From assembly GCA_963169635.1 (NCBI GenBank), contig CAUJDL010000087.1:1-64000 (forward strand): a stretch of 64,000 nt of DNA. Reading direction: 5' to 3'. The stretch comes from Bacteroidota bacterium. Lineage in GTDB: Bacteria; Bacteroidota; Bacteroidia; Chitinophagales; Chitinophagaceae. The translations under genes were made by a program, and so were the position numbers. Below are positions 8,889 through 19,347 of this stretch, one piece after another. The first letter of the stretch is position 1. The number at the start of each line of letters is the position of its first letter. Below the pieces are notes generated by a model. That model did not search any database. It was not told where the DNA came from and saw only the letters and a program-made list of their open reading frames with translations.

Positions 8889-9578
8889 TTATTTGTTGGT
8901 ACTATCTTTTTCTGATGATGAATTTAATAACTGTTGATAATCTACAAAAACATCGAACCAAATTTTTACTAATGCAAAAATAAAGATGATAAATTTTCCG
9001 CTTTTATCTAATAAAAGAACTACAGCACCAAATATTACCAAAAACTGTTGTACAAAAATTCTTTTATAAGGAGATATCATTATAGCAGAAGTATCTTTTG
9101 TTTTATATGCACCATCTGCAATAAAATTTTTTAGAAAAGAAATGCCATAACTTATAAAATAAGAAAGTAAAAATAATTGAGCATAAAGCGGAATTATTTC
9201 AAAAAAATTAAACATTAATGATTTAATACTAATAGGCACACCATTAATTTTACCTATAATACCAAAGAATATACTTAATTGTACAAAAATGAATAAGCCA
9301 AAATGAAAACAAAAAAATAAGCTTAAAAATAAGGCTGTTAATACTTTTATTTTATTAGATGTTTTACTTTGTTGTATAGGAGATCTGTTTTTAAAAAATA
9401 CACTAATCCATAATTTTAGAATAGTATAAATACCAGCAATAATGCTTTCTAAACAGTAAATAACAAAAATTAAATGAGCATTCCATCCCATAAACCAAAC
9501 ACCCCATATAGGTATTAAGTTTATAGCAATTAAATATAAATCTACACTATTTAATGTCTTTTTAAAATTCAAACTCAT
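8889..9578 (-). CDS. Polytopic membrane protein, DUF6498-like, function unknown
   Basis: 229 residues with about six predicted membrane helices. The N-terminal region, with GVWFMGWNAHLIFVIYCLES, resembles a family of bacterial membrane proteins that I recall as DUF6498 (Trp-rich first helices, then an E-S/N motif). No catalytic motif is visible. It has its own short transcription unit: 121 bases from the MFS gene and divergent from the isoaspartyl peptidase gene. Function unknown. Confidence 0.7.
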   Translation of the reverse strand: MSLNFKKTLNSVDLYLIAINLIPIWGVWFMGWNAHLIFVIYCLESIIAGIYTILKLWISVFFKNRSPIQQSKTSNKIKVLTALFLSLFFCFHFGLFIFVQLSIFFGIIGKINGVPISIKSLMFNFFEIIPLYAQLFLLSYFISYGISFLKNFIADGAYKTKDTSAIMISPYKRIFVQQFLVIFGAVVLLLDKSGKFIIFIFALVKIWFDVFVDYQQLLNSSSEKDSTNK

Positions 9579-9652
9579 ACATCATACCTTTACAACTTTA
9601 AAATATTTTTATTCATTAATAAAACAATATAGTAAAAGATTTATAAAAAGCT

Positions 9653-10600
9653 ATGCAAAAATTTACAATTACAATTCATGGAGGTGCTGGTACTATTTTA
9701 AAACAAGATTTAACACCACAACTTGAGCAATTATATTTAAGTGGTTTGCAACAAGCACAAGATGCAGGTTTTGCTATTTTAGAAAATGGAGGTACAGCTT
9801 TAGATGCAGTTGTAGCAGCAGTTGTAAGCTTAGAGAATAATATTTTATTTAATGCAGGTAAGGGTTCTGTATTTACTAAAAATGGTGAGCATGAAATGGA
9901 TGCTGCTGTTATGGAAGGAAAAAATTTATTAGCAGGTGCTGTAGCTGGTGTAAAAAATATTGCCAATCCTGTTGAGTTAGCTTTGGCTGTAATGCAACAA
10001 AGTAATCATGTGTTTTTAAGTGGACAAGGTGCAGTAGAATTTGCTAAACAACAAAATATTAACATGATGCCAGATGATTATTTCTTTTCTCAGTTTAGAT
10101 ATAATCAATGGCAGGCTGTAAGTAATTCTGATACTTATATGTTAGACCACAATATCAGTATTGCAGAAACTATTTTAAAAGATAAAAAATTTGGAACTGT
10201 TGGTGCTGCTGCTTGTGATAAGTATGGCAATATTGCTGCTGCAACAAGTACAGGTGGCATGACGAATAAACAATATAACAGAATTGGCGATACACCTGTA
10301 ATTGGTAGTGGAACTTATGCTAATAATAATACTTGTGCAATAAGTTGTACAGGTCATGGCGAAATGTTTTTAAGAGCTGTAGCAGCTTATGATGTAAGCT
10401 GTTTAATGGAGTATAAAAACTTATCTCTTACAGATGCTATGCAAATTGTAGTAAATGAAAAATTAATGAAAATTAATGGTGAAGGTGGAATGGTGGGTGT
10501 TGATAATGCTGGAAATTTTGCAATGATATTTAATAGTGAAGGAATGTATAGAGGTGTAAAAAGTAGTGATGGCACTAATGAAGCTGCTATTTACAGATAA
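9653..10600 (+). CDS. iaaA: Isoaspartyl peptidase / plant-type L-asparaginase (Ntn hydrolase)
   Basis: Precursor that cleaves itself into alpha and beta subunits and then hydrolyses isoaspartyl dipeptides and asparagine. 315 residues, family length. ITIHGGAGTI is the standard N-terminus, and NAGKGSVFTKNGEHEMDA is a conserved active-site stretch. The autocleavage site is KFG-TVGAAA with catalytic Thr at about residue 182. DKYGNIAAATSTGGMTNK and GTGEM-like CTGHGEMFLR follow as in the family. No signal peptide, so probably cytoplasmic. queA follows after 39 bases and may be cotranscribed. Confidence 0.92.
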   Translation: MQKFTITIHGGAGTILKQDLTPQLEQLYLSGLQQAQDAGFAILENGGTALDAVVAAVVSLENNILFNAGKGSVFTKNGEHEMDAAVMEGKNLLAGAVAGVKNIANPVELALAVMQQSNHVFLSGQGAVEFAKQQNINMMPDDYFFSQFRYNQWQAVSNSDTYMLDHNISIAETILKDKKFGTVGAAACDKYGNIAAATSTGGMTNKQYNRIGDTPVIGSGTYANNNTCAISCTGHGEMFLRAVAAYDVSCLMEYKNLSLTDAMQIVVNEKLMKINGEGGMVGVDNAGNFAMIFNSEGMYRGVKSSDGTNEAAIYR

Positions 10601-10639
10601 ATTTATTTTTTAAAAATTTTATTCTTTTTTTATTGCAAT

Positions 10640-11863
10640 ATGCACCCTAAAGATTTATCAATTCTAGATTATACTTATACATTACCAGAAGAAAAAATTG
10701 CCTCTTATCCTTTGCCACAAAGAGATAAAAGCAAACTTTTAATTTATCAGCAAGAACAAGTAACAGAAGATTTTTATTTTAATTTACACCATCATTTACC
10801 AGCAAATTCTTTACTTGTTTTTAATAATACAAAAGTTGTAGAAGCCAGATTATTATTTCAAAAATCTACAGGAAGTAATATTGAAATATTTTGTTTAGAA
10901 CCTGATGAGCAATATGCAGATATTACCACTGCTATGCTACAAAATGAAAAAGTTTATTGGAAATGTTTAGTAGGTGGTGCAAAAAAATGGAAAGAAGAAT
11001 GGTTGCAAAAAACTATTGCATGGCAAAATGAAGTGATAAACTTAACAGCCAAAATTGTAGCCAAAAGAAATGATTATTTTTTAATTGAATTTAATTGGCA
11101 TAATGTACAATTATCATTTGCAGAAATATTGCATTTAGCAGGTATTATTCCATTGCCACCTTATATAAAAAGAAATACAGAAGAAAAAGATAAAGAAACC
11201 TATCAAACAATTTATGCTAAGCATGATGGAAGTGTAGCAGCACCAACAGCAGGTTTGCATTTTACAGAAAATTTAATGCAGCAATTGCAACAAAAAAATA
11301 TTAAACCTTGCTATGTAACATTACATGTAGGTGCAGGAACTTTTAAACCTGTAAAAGCTGCAACAATGCAAGAGCATGAAATGCATGCAGAGTTTATAGA
11401 TGTTGGTATAGATTTTATTCAGCTACTAAAAGATAATACCCAAAATAAAATTGTAGCTGTAGGCACTACTTCTTTAAGAACTATTGAAAGCTTGTATTGG
11501 TTAGGAGTAAAATTAATAGAAGCAAATAATAAAATTGCTTTAGAGGATTTAGTAATAGAACAATGGGATGCTTATGAACTACCTCAAGATATAAGTATGC
11601 AAACTGCATTAAATCATTTATTTAATTGGATGCAGACAAACCAATTAACAAGGCTTGTAACAAAAACACAAATTATTATTGCTCCAAGTTATCAACTAAA
11701 AGTTGCAGATGGATTAATCACTAATTTTCATCAACCACAATCTACTTTATTATTATTGGTAGCAGCTATTGTTGGTAATAAATGGAAAACAATTTATGAT
11801 TATGCTTTACAAAATAACTTTAGATTTTTAAGTTATGGCGATGGTAGTTTATTATGGAAATAA
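10640..11863 (+). CDS. queA: S-adenosylmethionine:tRNA ribosyltransferase-isomerase
   Basis: Makes epoxyqueuosine by moving the ribose of SAM to the 7-deazaguanine base at position 34 of tRNAs for Asp, Asn, His and Tyr. 407 residues, longer than the approximately 350 of the E. coli enzyme. The N-terminal LPEEKIASYPLPQRDKSKLL, the central DGSVAAPTAGLHFT and VTLHVGAGTFKPV, and the C-terminal LITNFHQPQSTLLLLV are all diagnostic. It starts 39 bases after the isoaspartyl peptidase gene and is convergent with the LptD-like gene. Confidence 0.95.
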   Translation: MHPKDLSILDYTYTLPEEKIASYPLPQRDKSKLLIYQQEQVTEDFYFNLHHHLPANSLLVFNNTKVVEARLLFQKSTGSNIEIFCLEPDEQYADITTAMLQNEKVYWKCLVGGAKKWKEEWLQKTIAWQNEVINLTAKIVAKRNDYFLIEFNWHNVQLSFAEILHLAGIIPLPPYIKRNTEEKDKETYQTIYAKHDGSVAAPTAGLHFTENLMQQLQQKNIKPCYVTLHVGAGTFKPVKAATMQEHEMHAEFIDVGIDFIQLLKDNTQNKIVAVGTTSLRTIESLYWLGVKLIEANNKIALEDLVIEQWDAYELPQDISMQTALNHLFNWMQTNQLTRLVTKTQIIIAPSYQLKVADGLITNFHQPQSTLLLLVAAIVGNKWKTIYDYALQNNFRFLSYGDGSLLWK

Positions 11864-11870
11864 CACTGTG

Positions 11871-14534
11871 TTATTGATTAGAGAAAGTTCTGTTTCTATT
11901 AATTTTTAAATCTCTTAAAATACCACTCTTAGGGCTGATAACAATATTAAAACTACGCCATAAGCCAACAGGAGTAACATTTACAGAAAGTTGCCAACAG
12001 TGCATTTCTCTAGATATAAACATACTCAATTGTTGTAGTTCTAAATTTTTTACATCATAATAACCAGTAGCACCCACTTTCCATTTTGGCGATAAACTAA
12101 AATCTCCATTAAAATTTATACTGCTATAAACATCTGTTCTATAACCACTATAATCTGGTTTTAAAGTTTTGCTGAAAGAAAGTGCATAAGATAAATCTAA
12201 TCGCCAAGGAATATTAAAATCTGTATATTCTGCAGGGTTTTGTCTTATATAATTTAATTGTCTTAATTGCTCATCAGGTGTTAAGAATGGATCGTTAGGT
12301 AATTGTTGATTACTCTCTTCAGAGCCATCTTTAGATTTGCTTTTTAAACTTGTACTAATTGCCAAACTTCCATTTGTTATTCTTCCTAATTTACCTTTTT
12401 TTATCATCAGTGCATTTTTTCTTTTCCCAAATTCATCTGTTTGATAAGGGTCTAAAGATGCATTAGCTGTAATATTAATTATTTCAAACAAAGTACTTCT
12501 TACATATAAATTAAAATTGCCTAAAGCAAAACTATCTGCTAATAAATTATAACTTGAGTTAAAACCAAAACCATCAATAAGTTTTATTTTTTTATCTTTT
12601 ACAGTAGTATCTTTTTTATTTCTTACTTTCATTTCAAGTAAGTTATCAATACCAAAATTAATTCCTCCAAAATTTCCTTCATTATAAGAGCTAAAAATAT
12701 TGCCTTCAAACTCAGAAAAACGCAATGTTCTGCCAGTAGTATCTATTTGTACATTATAATAATTTTTTGCAGCCATATCTGGTGTATAAGTAATACCAAT
12801 AGAGGGTCTTATCTCATGCCTAATAGCTTTTAATTTTCCTTTTTTAAATTGATAAGTTCCAAAAATTCTAGTACTTGCATTAATGCCCATGCTCATACTA
12901 TTTTGCATATAAAAACCTTTTTGTGTAGTTGTTTTTACTGCTTTATTATTAGCATCCCAATAACGATGTGTTTTTTGGCTAAACCATCTTTGTTGAAATG
13001 AAATATTGGGTCCTATAGTTATTGGCCCTAAAGAAGGCAATGAAAGTGTGATAGGAATATTATGTTCTGCACCCCATTGTAAAGTATCTAATAATTTTCT
13101 TGTACTAAATGCAGTATCATAAAAAGAAATTCTGTTTTGTAAGCTTGTGGTATAACCAATACCAATTCTCTCGTACCATTTAGGTGTGCCAACTGCTTCT
13201 TTTTTTTCGAAAGGATAAAAAGTAATAACACTAAAATTGGCATTTGGCAAACTAAGATTTACTAAATGTGTATTATTATTTTGATTATGATTTAAGTTGA
13301 GCGATAAATTATATTTTCCATTCCAGTTTTTACTATAAGCAATAGAAGATGAAAGTTGGTTATTAAAATTTTGATAGGGATTGTTTAAAATATTTTCATT
13401 AAAACGAGTACTACCAAAATTTACATTTGCCGAAAAATTAGTTCCAGGTCTGGCTTTGCTATCTTTATTATGGCTCCAAGTAATCATGTAAGTAGATGAA
13501 GTATTAAACTCATCTTGCGATTTAGTAGAATATCTGTTTAATGTTTTATTTTTCTGAAAAGCAATATTTACACTACCTGCATATTTATATCTTTTAATGT
13601 ATTTGCTATGAGCATTTATACTCCATCCACCATAAGTATAAATATTTGCTCTGGTAGTTATATCTACATTATCATTAATTACTTTATAATATCCTAAACC
13701 TTCTAAACCTAAACCAAAATCTTCGCTGCTTGTAAAAGTAGGAGGTAAAATACCCGACTTTCTGCCAGTATTTAAAGGATAAATACCAAAAGGAATATAT
13801 AAAGGAATTGGTACACCTTCAAACTCAGGATGTGCAGGACCACTAACACCAATTTTATTATTGATAATTTTCATTTTCTTAGTTCTAAAAGCAAAATGTG
13901 GTGTATCTAAATTGCACGTTGTAAAGCTGCCTTTATAAGCATAAACAATATTGCTATCTGCTTTTTTTAGTTTACCTGCATTTACAAATAATTCTCCTTC
14001 TTGATAATAAGTATTGTACGTAATTCCTTTTTGGGTTTTTAAATTATAAGCAATAGAGTCGCTCAGAGTGGTCATATCATCTTGCTTAAACTTTGTTTTT
14101 TTCAAAGAGTTTTCAGCAGTATCTGATGAGCCTTTTGCTTTAATTGTTTGTTTATCTTGTTCGTAAGAAATAGTTGCTGCATCTAACTCAATATCTTGAT
14201 AAACTATTTTAGCAGCACCATATAAAATAAAAGTTTTTGTAGAAATAATTAAAACACCAGAATCTTTAGCACTATATTTTACAGGAGCATCTAAAGAATC
14301 TTTAGAAATAATTAAAGTATCAATAACAGCTTGTTTTACCGAATCTTTTTTTTGTGTTTTAGTAAATGTGGTATCATTAGCATTTGCCAGTGTAATTGGT
14401 ATAGTATCGTTTAATGATAAATGAGTAGAAAAATGATTATTTAAAGCATGTAATGGTAATGTTAAAATAATCAAAGCAAGCAATGCTAAGCAGCTAATAA
14501 AATATTTTACATTAATTTTGTACAACTTGCTCAT
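11871..14534 (-). CDS. lptD: LptD-like LPS-assembly outer-membrane protein (putative)
   Basis: Probable outer-membrane beta-barrel that inserts LPS delivered by the Lpt bridge. About 887 residues. The frame extends to 14576, but the ATG at 14534 gives MSKLYKINVKYF followed by a clean signal-peptide core (LALLALIILTLPLHA), so I prefer it. The N-terminal part (about 90-240) is OstA/LptA-like, with repeated short strands such as DIELDAATISYEQDKQTI. The rest is strand-rich with alternating aromatic residues and ends in an amphipathic, barrel-like segment. The assignment rests on layout and size, as Bacteroidetes members are very divergent. It is divergent from the amidase gene. Confidence 0.75.
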   Translation of the reverse strand: MSKLYKINVKYFISCLALLALIILTLPLHALNNHFSTHLSLNDTIPITLANANDTTFTKTQKKDSVKQAVIDTLIISKDSLDAPVKYSAKDSGVLIISTKTFILYGAAKIVYQDIELDAATISYEQDKQTIKAKGSSDTAENSLKKTKFKQDDMTTLSDSIAYNLKTQKGITYNTYYQEGELFVNAGKLKKADSNIVYAYKGSFTTCNLDTPHFAFRTKKMKIINNKIGVSGPAHPEFEGVPIPLYIPFGIYPLNTGRKSGILPPTFTSSEDFGLGLEGLGYYKVINDNVDITTRANIYTYGGWSINAHSKYIKRYKYAGSVNIAFQKNKTLNRYSTKSQDEFNTSSTYMITWSHNKDSKARPGTNFSANVNFGSTRFNENILNNPYQNFNNQLSSSIAYSKNWNGKYNLSLNLNHNQNNNTHLVNLSLPNANFSVITFYPFEKKEAVGTPKWYERIGIGYTTSLQNRISFYDTAFSTRKLLDTLQWGAEHNIPITLSLPSLGPITIGPNISFQQRWFSQKTHRYWDANNKAVKTTTQKGFYMQNSMSMGINASTRIFGTYQFKKGKLKAIRHEIRPSIGITYTPDMAAKNYYNVQIDTTGRTLRFSEFEGNIFSSYNEGNFGGINFGIDNLLEMKVRNKKDTTVKDKKIKLIDGFGFNSSYNLLADSFALGNFNLYVRSTLFEIINITANASLDPYQTDEFGKRKNALMIKKGKLGRITNGSLAISTSLKSKSKDGSEESNQQLPNDPFLTPDEQLRQLNYIRQNPAEYTDFNIPWRLDLSYALSFSKTLKPDYSGYRTDVYSSINFNGDFSLSPKWKVGATGYYDVKNLELQQLSMFISREMHCWQLSVNVTPVGLWRSFNIVISPKSGILRDLKINRNRTFSNQ

Positions 14535-14606
14535 AAATATTATCTGAGCAAAAATAAGAGCTAATACATAAAACAACTTATAAACACTTCTATTTAACGA
14601 ATTGAT

Positions 14607-15554
14607 ATGACAAGAAGAATTTCTGCAGCATTGGTAATGTTAATAATATTGTCGGTTAGTATTTTTTCTTTTAAACAAAAAGAACCCTCTCAGCAACCTC
14701 AACAAAAGCAAAAATTAAGAAGAATAGTGATAGATGCAGGTCATGGAGGAGGCGATGTTGGTGCTTTAGGTAAATACTCTAAAGAGAAAAATGTATCGTT
14801 AGAAGTTGCTTTAATACTACAACAATATGTTGAGAAAGAAATTCCAGGTGTAGAGGTTTATATGACAAGAACTACTGATGTTTACGACTCTCCTATAGAA
14901 AAAGCTAATAAAGCCAATGCAGCAAAAGGCGATTTATTTATTTCTATTCACTGTAATTCTGCAGCACCACATAAACGTAGCGAAATTGTAGGCTATAAAA
15001 CAGTAACTAAAAAAAATAAAAAAACAAAGAAAACAACTTCTAAAAAAGTACCTATTTACAAAACATATTATATTTCTAATCAAGCAAAAGGTACAGAAAC
15101 TTTTATTTGGGCAACAGGTAAATCAGACCAAAAAGCAAATGCTTTAAAAAACCATGAAGATTTGTATATGGATAGCACTACTGCTGCTGAATTAAAAGAT
15201 TTTAATCCTGAAGACCCTGAAATGGAAATTATCCTCTCTTTAAAAACAAAACAATATTTTGATAGAAGTGCAAGATTTGCTATGACTATTGAAGAAGAGT
15301 TTATAAAAACTGGTCGTCCAAGTCGTCAGGCAAAACAAAGAGGTAAAGGAATTTGGGTATTACAAGCTGTAGCTATGCCAGCTGTTTTAATAGAAATTGG
15401 TTTTATTAGTAATCCAGATGAGGAAGACTATATTAATAGTGAAAAAGGACAAAATGAAATTGCTGCTGCTATTACCAATGCTATTAAAAGATATAAATAT
15501 ACTTTAGAAACTTCTGGTATTAAGCAAGGTAGCATGTCTGCAGAAAAAAAATAA
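14607..15554 (+). CDS. N-acetylmuramoyl-L-alanine amidase (Amidase_3, AmiC-like)
   Basis: Zinc hydrolase that cuts the amide bond between muramic acid and the stem peptide of peptidoglycan, used in cell separation or remodelling. An N-terminal hydrophobic segment (about 7-20) acts as signal or anchor. Zinc ligands are visible: His of IDAGHGG (about 46), Glu near 60 in YSKEKNVSL, and His of ISIHCNS (about 115). The catalytic Glu is in PAVLIEIGFISN. A lysine-rich insertion of about 25 residues (KTVTKKNKKTKKTT) follows the third ligand and probably forms a loop over the active site. 315 residues. No SPOR or LysM domain is seen. Confidence 0.9.
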   Translation: MTRRISAALVMLIILSVSIFSFKQKEPSQQPQQKQKLRRIVIDAGHGGGDVGALGKYSKEKNVSLEVALILQQYVEKEIPGVEVYMTRTTDVYDSPIEKANKANAAKGDLFISIHCNSAAPHKRSEIVGYKTVTKKNKKTKKTTSKKVPIYKTYYISNQAKGTETFIWATGKSDQKANALKNHEDLYMDSTTAAELKDFNPEDPEMEIILSLKTKQYFDRSARFAMTIEEEFIKTGRPSRQAKQRGKGIWVLQAVAMPAVLIEIGFISNPDEEDYINSEKGQNEIAAAITNAIKRYKYTLETSGIKQGSMSAEKK

Positions 15555-15633
15555 CTATTATTTACCTGCTTTTATTATTCAACTTTTCATTCATTTTTTA
15601 ATGAATTTTTATCAGTATATAACTATATAATAC

Positions 15634-15649
15634 TGACATTTCATTGTCA
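15634..15649. promoter_or_regulatory. Short dyad in the dnaK leader
   Basis: TGACA, six bases, TGTCA: a perfect 5-bp inverted repeat about 100 bases upstream of the dnaK start, in the 195-bp amidase-dnaK gap. No CIRCE element is visible. A dyad this short can arise by chance in AT-rich DNA; a role as heat-shock operator is speculation. Confidence 0.2.
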
Positions 15650-15749
15650 TTAAAATATATATTTTTCAAAAACTGCCATTTTTACACAGATTTGTTATAT
15701 GGCATAATGGTTGATTAATAAGTGATATAATTTTAAAAATAAATTTAAC

Positions 15750-17654
15750 ATGGGAAAAATAATAGGTATAGATTTAGGTACAACCAATAGTTGTGTAAGT
15801 GTTATGGAAGGTAACGAACCTGTGGTTATTGCCAATGAAGAAGGAAGAAGAACAACACCTTCTGTAGTAGGTTTTTTAAAAAATGGAGAACGTAAAGTTG
15901 GCGATCCTGCAAAACGTCAGGCAATTACTAATCCTCAAAACACAATCTCTAGCGTAAAACGCTTTATGGGTAGAAGATTTGATGAAGTAACAGAAGAAAT
16001 AAGCCACTGGAGTTATAAAGTAACAAAAGGAGATAATAATACAGTACGTGTAGATATTGATGGAAGATTATATACTCCACAAGAAATTTCTGCCATGATT
16101 TTACAAAAAATGAAAAAAACTGCAGAAGATTATTTAGGACAAGAAGTTTCTGAAGCTGTAATTACTGTACCTGCTTATTTTAATGATGCTCAACGTCAGG
16201 CTACTAAAGAAGCTGGTGAAGTTGCTGGTTTAACAGTAAAACGTATTGTAAACGAACCTACAGCTGCAGCATTAGCTTATGGTTTAGATAAAAAAGGTCA
16301 AGACCAAAAAATTGCTGTATTTGATTTAGGTGGTGGCACTTTTGATATTTCTATTTTAGATTTAGGCGATGGTGTTTTTGAAGTAAAAAGCACTAATGGA
16401 GATACACATTTAGGTGGAGATGATTTTGATAAAGTAATTATGGATTGGTTAGCAGATGAATTTAAAGCTCAGGAAGCAATAGATTTACGTAAAGACCCAA
16501 TGGCATTACAACGTTTAAAAGAAGCTGCTGAAAAAGCTAAAATAGAATTATCATCATCTTCAGAAACAGAAATAAACTTACCATATATTACAGCAGTAGA
16601 TGGTGTGCCTAAACATTTAGTAATAAAATTAAGTCGTGCAAAATTTGAACAATTAGCAGATAAATTATTTGAACGTTGTTTAAAACCTTGCGAAGTAGCT
16701 TTAAAAGATGCAGGATATTCTGCAAGCCAAATAGATGAAGTAGTGTTAGTGGGTGGCTCTATTCGTATTCCTAAAGTACAAGAAATTGTAGAAAAATTCT
16801 TTGGAAGAAAACCAAATAGAGGAGTAAACCCTGATGAAGTAGTAGCAATTGGTGCAGCTATACAAGGTGGTGTATTAACAGGCGAAGTAAAAGATGTATT
16901 ATTACTTGATGTTACACCATTAACATTAGGTATAGAAACAATGGGTGGCGTTTTAACTCCTATGATTGCAGCAAATACTACCATACCAAGTAAAAAAACA
17001 GAAACTTTTAGTACAGCAAGTGATAACCAACCAGGTGTACAAATACATGTATTACAAGGCGAAAGACCAATGGCTAGTCAAAATAAAAGTTTAGGAGTAT
17101 TTAATTTAGATGGCATACCACCAGCACCAAGAGGTGTACCTCAAATAGAAGTTACTTTTGATATTGATGCAAATGGTATGTTACATGTAAGTGCAAAAGA
17201 TAAAGGCACAGGCAAAGAACAAAAAATTAGAATAGAAGCTGGTAGTGGTTTAAATAAAGATGAAGTAGAAAAAATGAAAGCAGAAGCTAAAGCACATGAA
17301 GCAGAAGATAAAGCAGCTCGTGAAAAAGTAGAAAAAATTAATCAGGCTGATAGCTTAATTTTTCAAACAGAAAAACAATTGAAAGATTTTGGCGATAAAA
17401 TTTCTGCTGATAAAAAAGCTCCTATTGAAACAGCTTTAACTAAATTAAAAGAAGCTCATAAATCTCAAGATGTAGCTGCTATTGATACTGCTTTAGCAGA
17501 ATTAAATACAGCTTGGACAGCAGCAAGTGAAGAAATTTATAAAGCACAACAAGAGCAACAAGCTGATGGTGCTACAACTGCAGAACCTACTAATAATACA
17601 CAAGCAAATAATAACGATACTGTTGAAGATGCACAGTTTGAAGAAGTAAAATAA
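15750..17654 (+). CDS. dnaK: Molecular chaperone DnaK (Hsp70)
   Basis: ATP-driven chaperone that binds exposed hydrophobic peptides with DnaJ and GrpE. 634 residues. [14 protein letters not shown] is phosphate loop 1, [15 protein letters not shown] is phosphate loop 2, and [13 protein letters not shown] and [13 protein letters not shown] are further ATPase signatures. The substrate-binding domain starts after the linker [15 protein letters not shown] (about residue 390). An alpha-helical lid and an acidic disordered tail (ending [10 protein letters not shown]) complete it. dnaJ and grpE are not adjacent. A bidirectional terminator lies just downstream. Confidence 0.98.
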   Translation: MGKIIGIDLGTTNSCVSVMEGNEPVVIANEEGRRTTPSVVGFLKNGERKVGDPAKRQAITNPQNTISSVKRFMGRRFDEVTEEISHWSYKVTKGDNNTVRVDIDGRLYTPQEISAMILQKMKKTAEDYLGQEVSEAVITVPAYFNDAQRQATKEAGEVAGLTVKRIVNEPTAAALAYGLDKKGQDQKIAVFDLGGGTFDISILDLGDGVFEVKSTNGDTHLGGDDFDKVIMDWLADEFKAQEAIDLRKDPMALQRLKEAAEKAKIELSSSSETEINLPYITAVDGVPKHLVIKLSRAKFEQLADKLFERCLKPCEVALKDAGYSASQIDEVVLVGGSIRIPKVQEIVEKFFGRKPNRGVNPDEVVAIGAAIQGGVLTGEVKDVLLLDVTPLTLGIETMGGVLTPMIAANTTIPSKKTETFSTASDNQPGVQIHVLQGERPMASQNKSLGVFNLDGIPPAPRGVPQIEVTFDIDANGMLHVSAKDKGTGKEQKIRIEAGSGLNKDEVEKMKAEAKAHEAEDKAAREKVEKINQADSLIFQTEKQLKDFGDKISADKKAPIETALTKLKEAHKSQDVAAIDTALAELNTAWTAASEEIYKAQQEQQADGATTAEPTNNTQANNNDTVEDAQFEEVK

Positions 17655-17676
17655 ATTTGATAATAGTATTTAATTT

Positions 17677-17710
17677 AAAAATCCCTTACAATTTGTAAGG
17701 GATTTTTTTT
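17677..17710. terminator. Bidirectional rho-independent terminator between dnaK and the C1 peptidase gene
   Basis: ATCCCTTAC and GTAAGGGAT form a 9-bp stem with a 5-base loop. A-rich sequence precedes it and eight T follow, so it can stop transcription from both convergent genes. The last bases of the hairpin run into the stop codon of the minus-strand gene. Confidence 0.85.
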
Positions 17711-19280
17711 AATATTTATTTAAAGCTATAATACAGGCTACAGCAATTTTATCGCCTACTGAAGTTTTAAAACCTATTGTTCCATTAGCATTATTCAAGT
17801 ATTGTACACCTCTTACAGATTGTCTGCTAATAGCTGTATTTACAGCATTTTCAAAGCCCATAGATTTATTTTGATTAATAGTATTATTTAATTTAAAAAC
17901 ATCTAATGCTTCTTTACTGGTAATAATAGCAAAGTAATCTTTATCGCCAATATCATCTGCTTCTAATTTTTTTCCTCTAGGAAATAAGCGATATCCTGTA
18001 ATGCTGCAATAAGGAGAAAATATTGTTTTTTGTGGGTCTGCTTTTGAAGGATAAGGAAATAAAACATAACTACTTCCATCAGTTTCTTTACCTATTATAT
18101 ATACATAACATTCAGTATTATTTTTTAATTCTATTTTAAAGCCTGTACGTTTTGGAATAGGATTTACCGATTCAAATAAATTATTCTCTACAGATTTTAA
18201 AGAGATATATTGTTTGGTAGTAGCATCTACTAAACCTATATCAATAGCTAAGTTTTGAGCAATAGCAGTACCTTGTTTTGGCATAGGATCTAAGCCATAA
18301 GCTTCACGAACAAAATGTTTAAAATCTTTATATAACACCCAACCAATTCCATTTACACCCCATTCATTACCCCAACTATTCATAATTTGAAAAGCACCAC
18401 CTTCTTTTCTATCATCATATCCAATAACACACATGGCATGTCCACCAAATCCCATCATATTATAATCATCAGGTTCAGGATGCCAAACTTCTTGTCCCAT
18501 CATTCCTCTCATAAAACTTCCACCAACCATCATACCTATAATTACAGGAACATCTTTAGCTAAGTGTTCTTTAATTGCATGAATATTTATTTCTGCAGTG
18601 CTTTCATTATCTGTAAGTCTTGTAAAACCAATAATTCTATTTTCACCAGCTTCTTGAATCAATTGTCCATTAGGTTGTTTGCTACAATCATTATCATTAT
18701 ATGGGAAATCGTTAAATGCAACAGCACCTACATCTGTTAAGTTTTTCATTGCTCTAATAATATAACTTCCTTGGCAACCATCTAAACCAATTTGGTTATA
18801 CATAAAAGCAGGGCTATAAGCAGTAGCATTAGGATTATTACCTGTACTAACAGATTGTAAAATTGTTCTTGCAGCATAAGCACTACTCCATGCTACACAA
18901 CTACCTTGTTGTCCTTGATTTAATCTGTCTGGTGCAAATTTTAATAAAGAAATATATTCGGGTAGGTTTGCTTTTTGTTCATCTAAACCTTCATAAACTG
19001 CAGCTTTAGCAAAAGTATCTCTATTTAAATTACCTCCTGTAGTAAACTGTTGTACAGTATTACTAATATCACTCATATTGCAACCACCACCTTTAAAATA
19101 AAAGAAAGCTGCACCTGCTAAAACTATTAAAAGTAATGATGGTTTTTTAATGAGTAACCCAATAATCATGGGTAAAAACTGTAATAAATTTCCACCACTT
19201 CTATTTCCACCACCACCAGAAGTACCTTCATTTTCGTTGGTAGTATTATCATTATTATCATCAACCATTCTTATAGGCAT
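17709..19280 (-). CDS. Membrane-tethered papain-like (C1) cysteine peptidase with DUF4384-like C-terminus
   Basis: 523 residues. An Asn/Gly-rich N-terminal tail (about 1-30) is followed by hydrophobic segments (about 33-62), so the enzyme is probably membrane-anchored. The C1 domain has the oxyanion Gln (about 122) and Cys128 in NQGQQGSCVAWSSAYA, His281 in GFGGHAMCVIGYDD and Asn301 in QIMNSWGNEWG, the full papain catalytic set. The C-terminal part (about 340-470, with YVYIIGKETDGSSYVLFPYP) looks like DUF4384, a beta domain often attached to bacterial peptidases and kinases. No propeptide is obvious. It may be cotranscribed with the MlaE-type permease 67 bases upstream. Confidence 0.88.
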   Translation of the reverse strand: MPIRMVDDNNDNTTNENEGTSGGGGNRSGGNLLQFLPMIIGLLIKKPSLLLIVLAGAAFFYFKGGGCNMSDISNTVQQFTTGGNLNRDTFAKAAVYEGLDEQKANLPEYISLLKFAPDRLNQGQQGSCVAWSSAYAARTILQSVSTGNNPNATAYSPAFMYNQIGLDGCQGSYIIRAMKNLTDVGAVAFNDFPYNDNDCSKQPNGQLIQEAGENRIIGFTRLTDNESTAEINIHAIKEHLAKDVPVIIGMMVGGSFMRGMMGQEVWHPEPDDYNMMGFGGHAMCVIGYDDRKEGGAFQIMNSWGNEWGVNGIGWVLYKDFKHFVREAYGLDPMPKQGTAIAQNLAIDIGLVDATTKQYISLKSVENNLFESVNPIPKRTGFKIELKNNTECYVYIIGKETDGSSYVLFPYPSKADPQKTIFSPYCSITGYRLFPRGKKLEADDIGDKDYFAIITSKEALDVFKLNNTINQNKSMGFENAVNTAISRQSVRGVQYLNNANGTIGFKTSVGDKIAVACIIALNKY

Positions 19281-19347
19281 AAGATTAATTTTTATATTGT
19301 TAAGAATATAATTATTGGGATAAATATAAATATTTTATTAAGAAAAA

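Noticed and set aside
15555..15749. CIRCE/HrcA element before dnaK
   Set aside because: No TTAGCACTC-N9-GAGTGCTAA-like dyad is present; only a short TGACA/TGTCA repeat is seen.
16469..16984. 171-codon open frame antisense to dnaK
   Set aside because: Shadow of the dnaK codon pattern; no protein-like composition or conserved motif.
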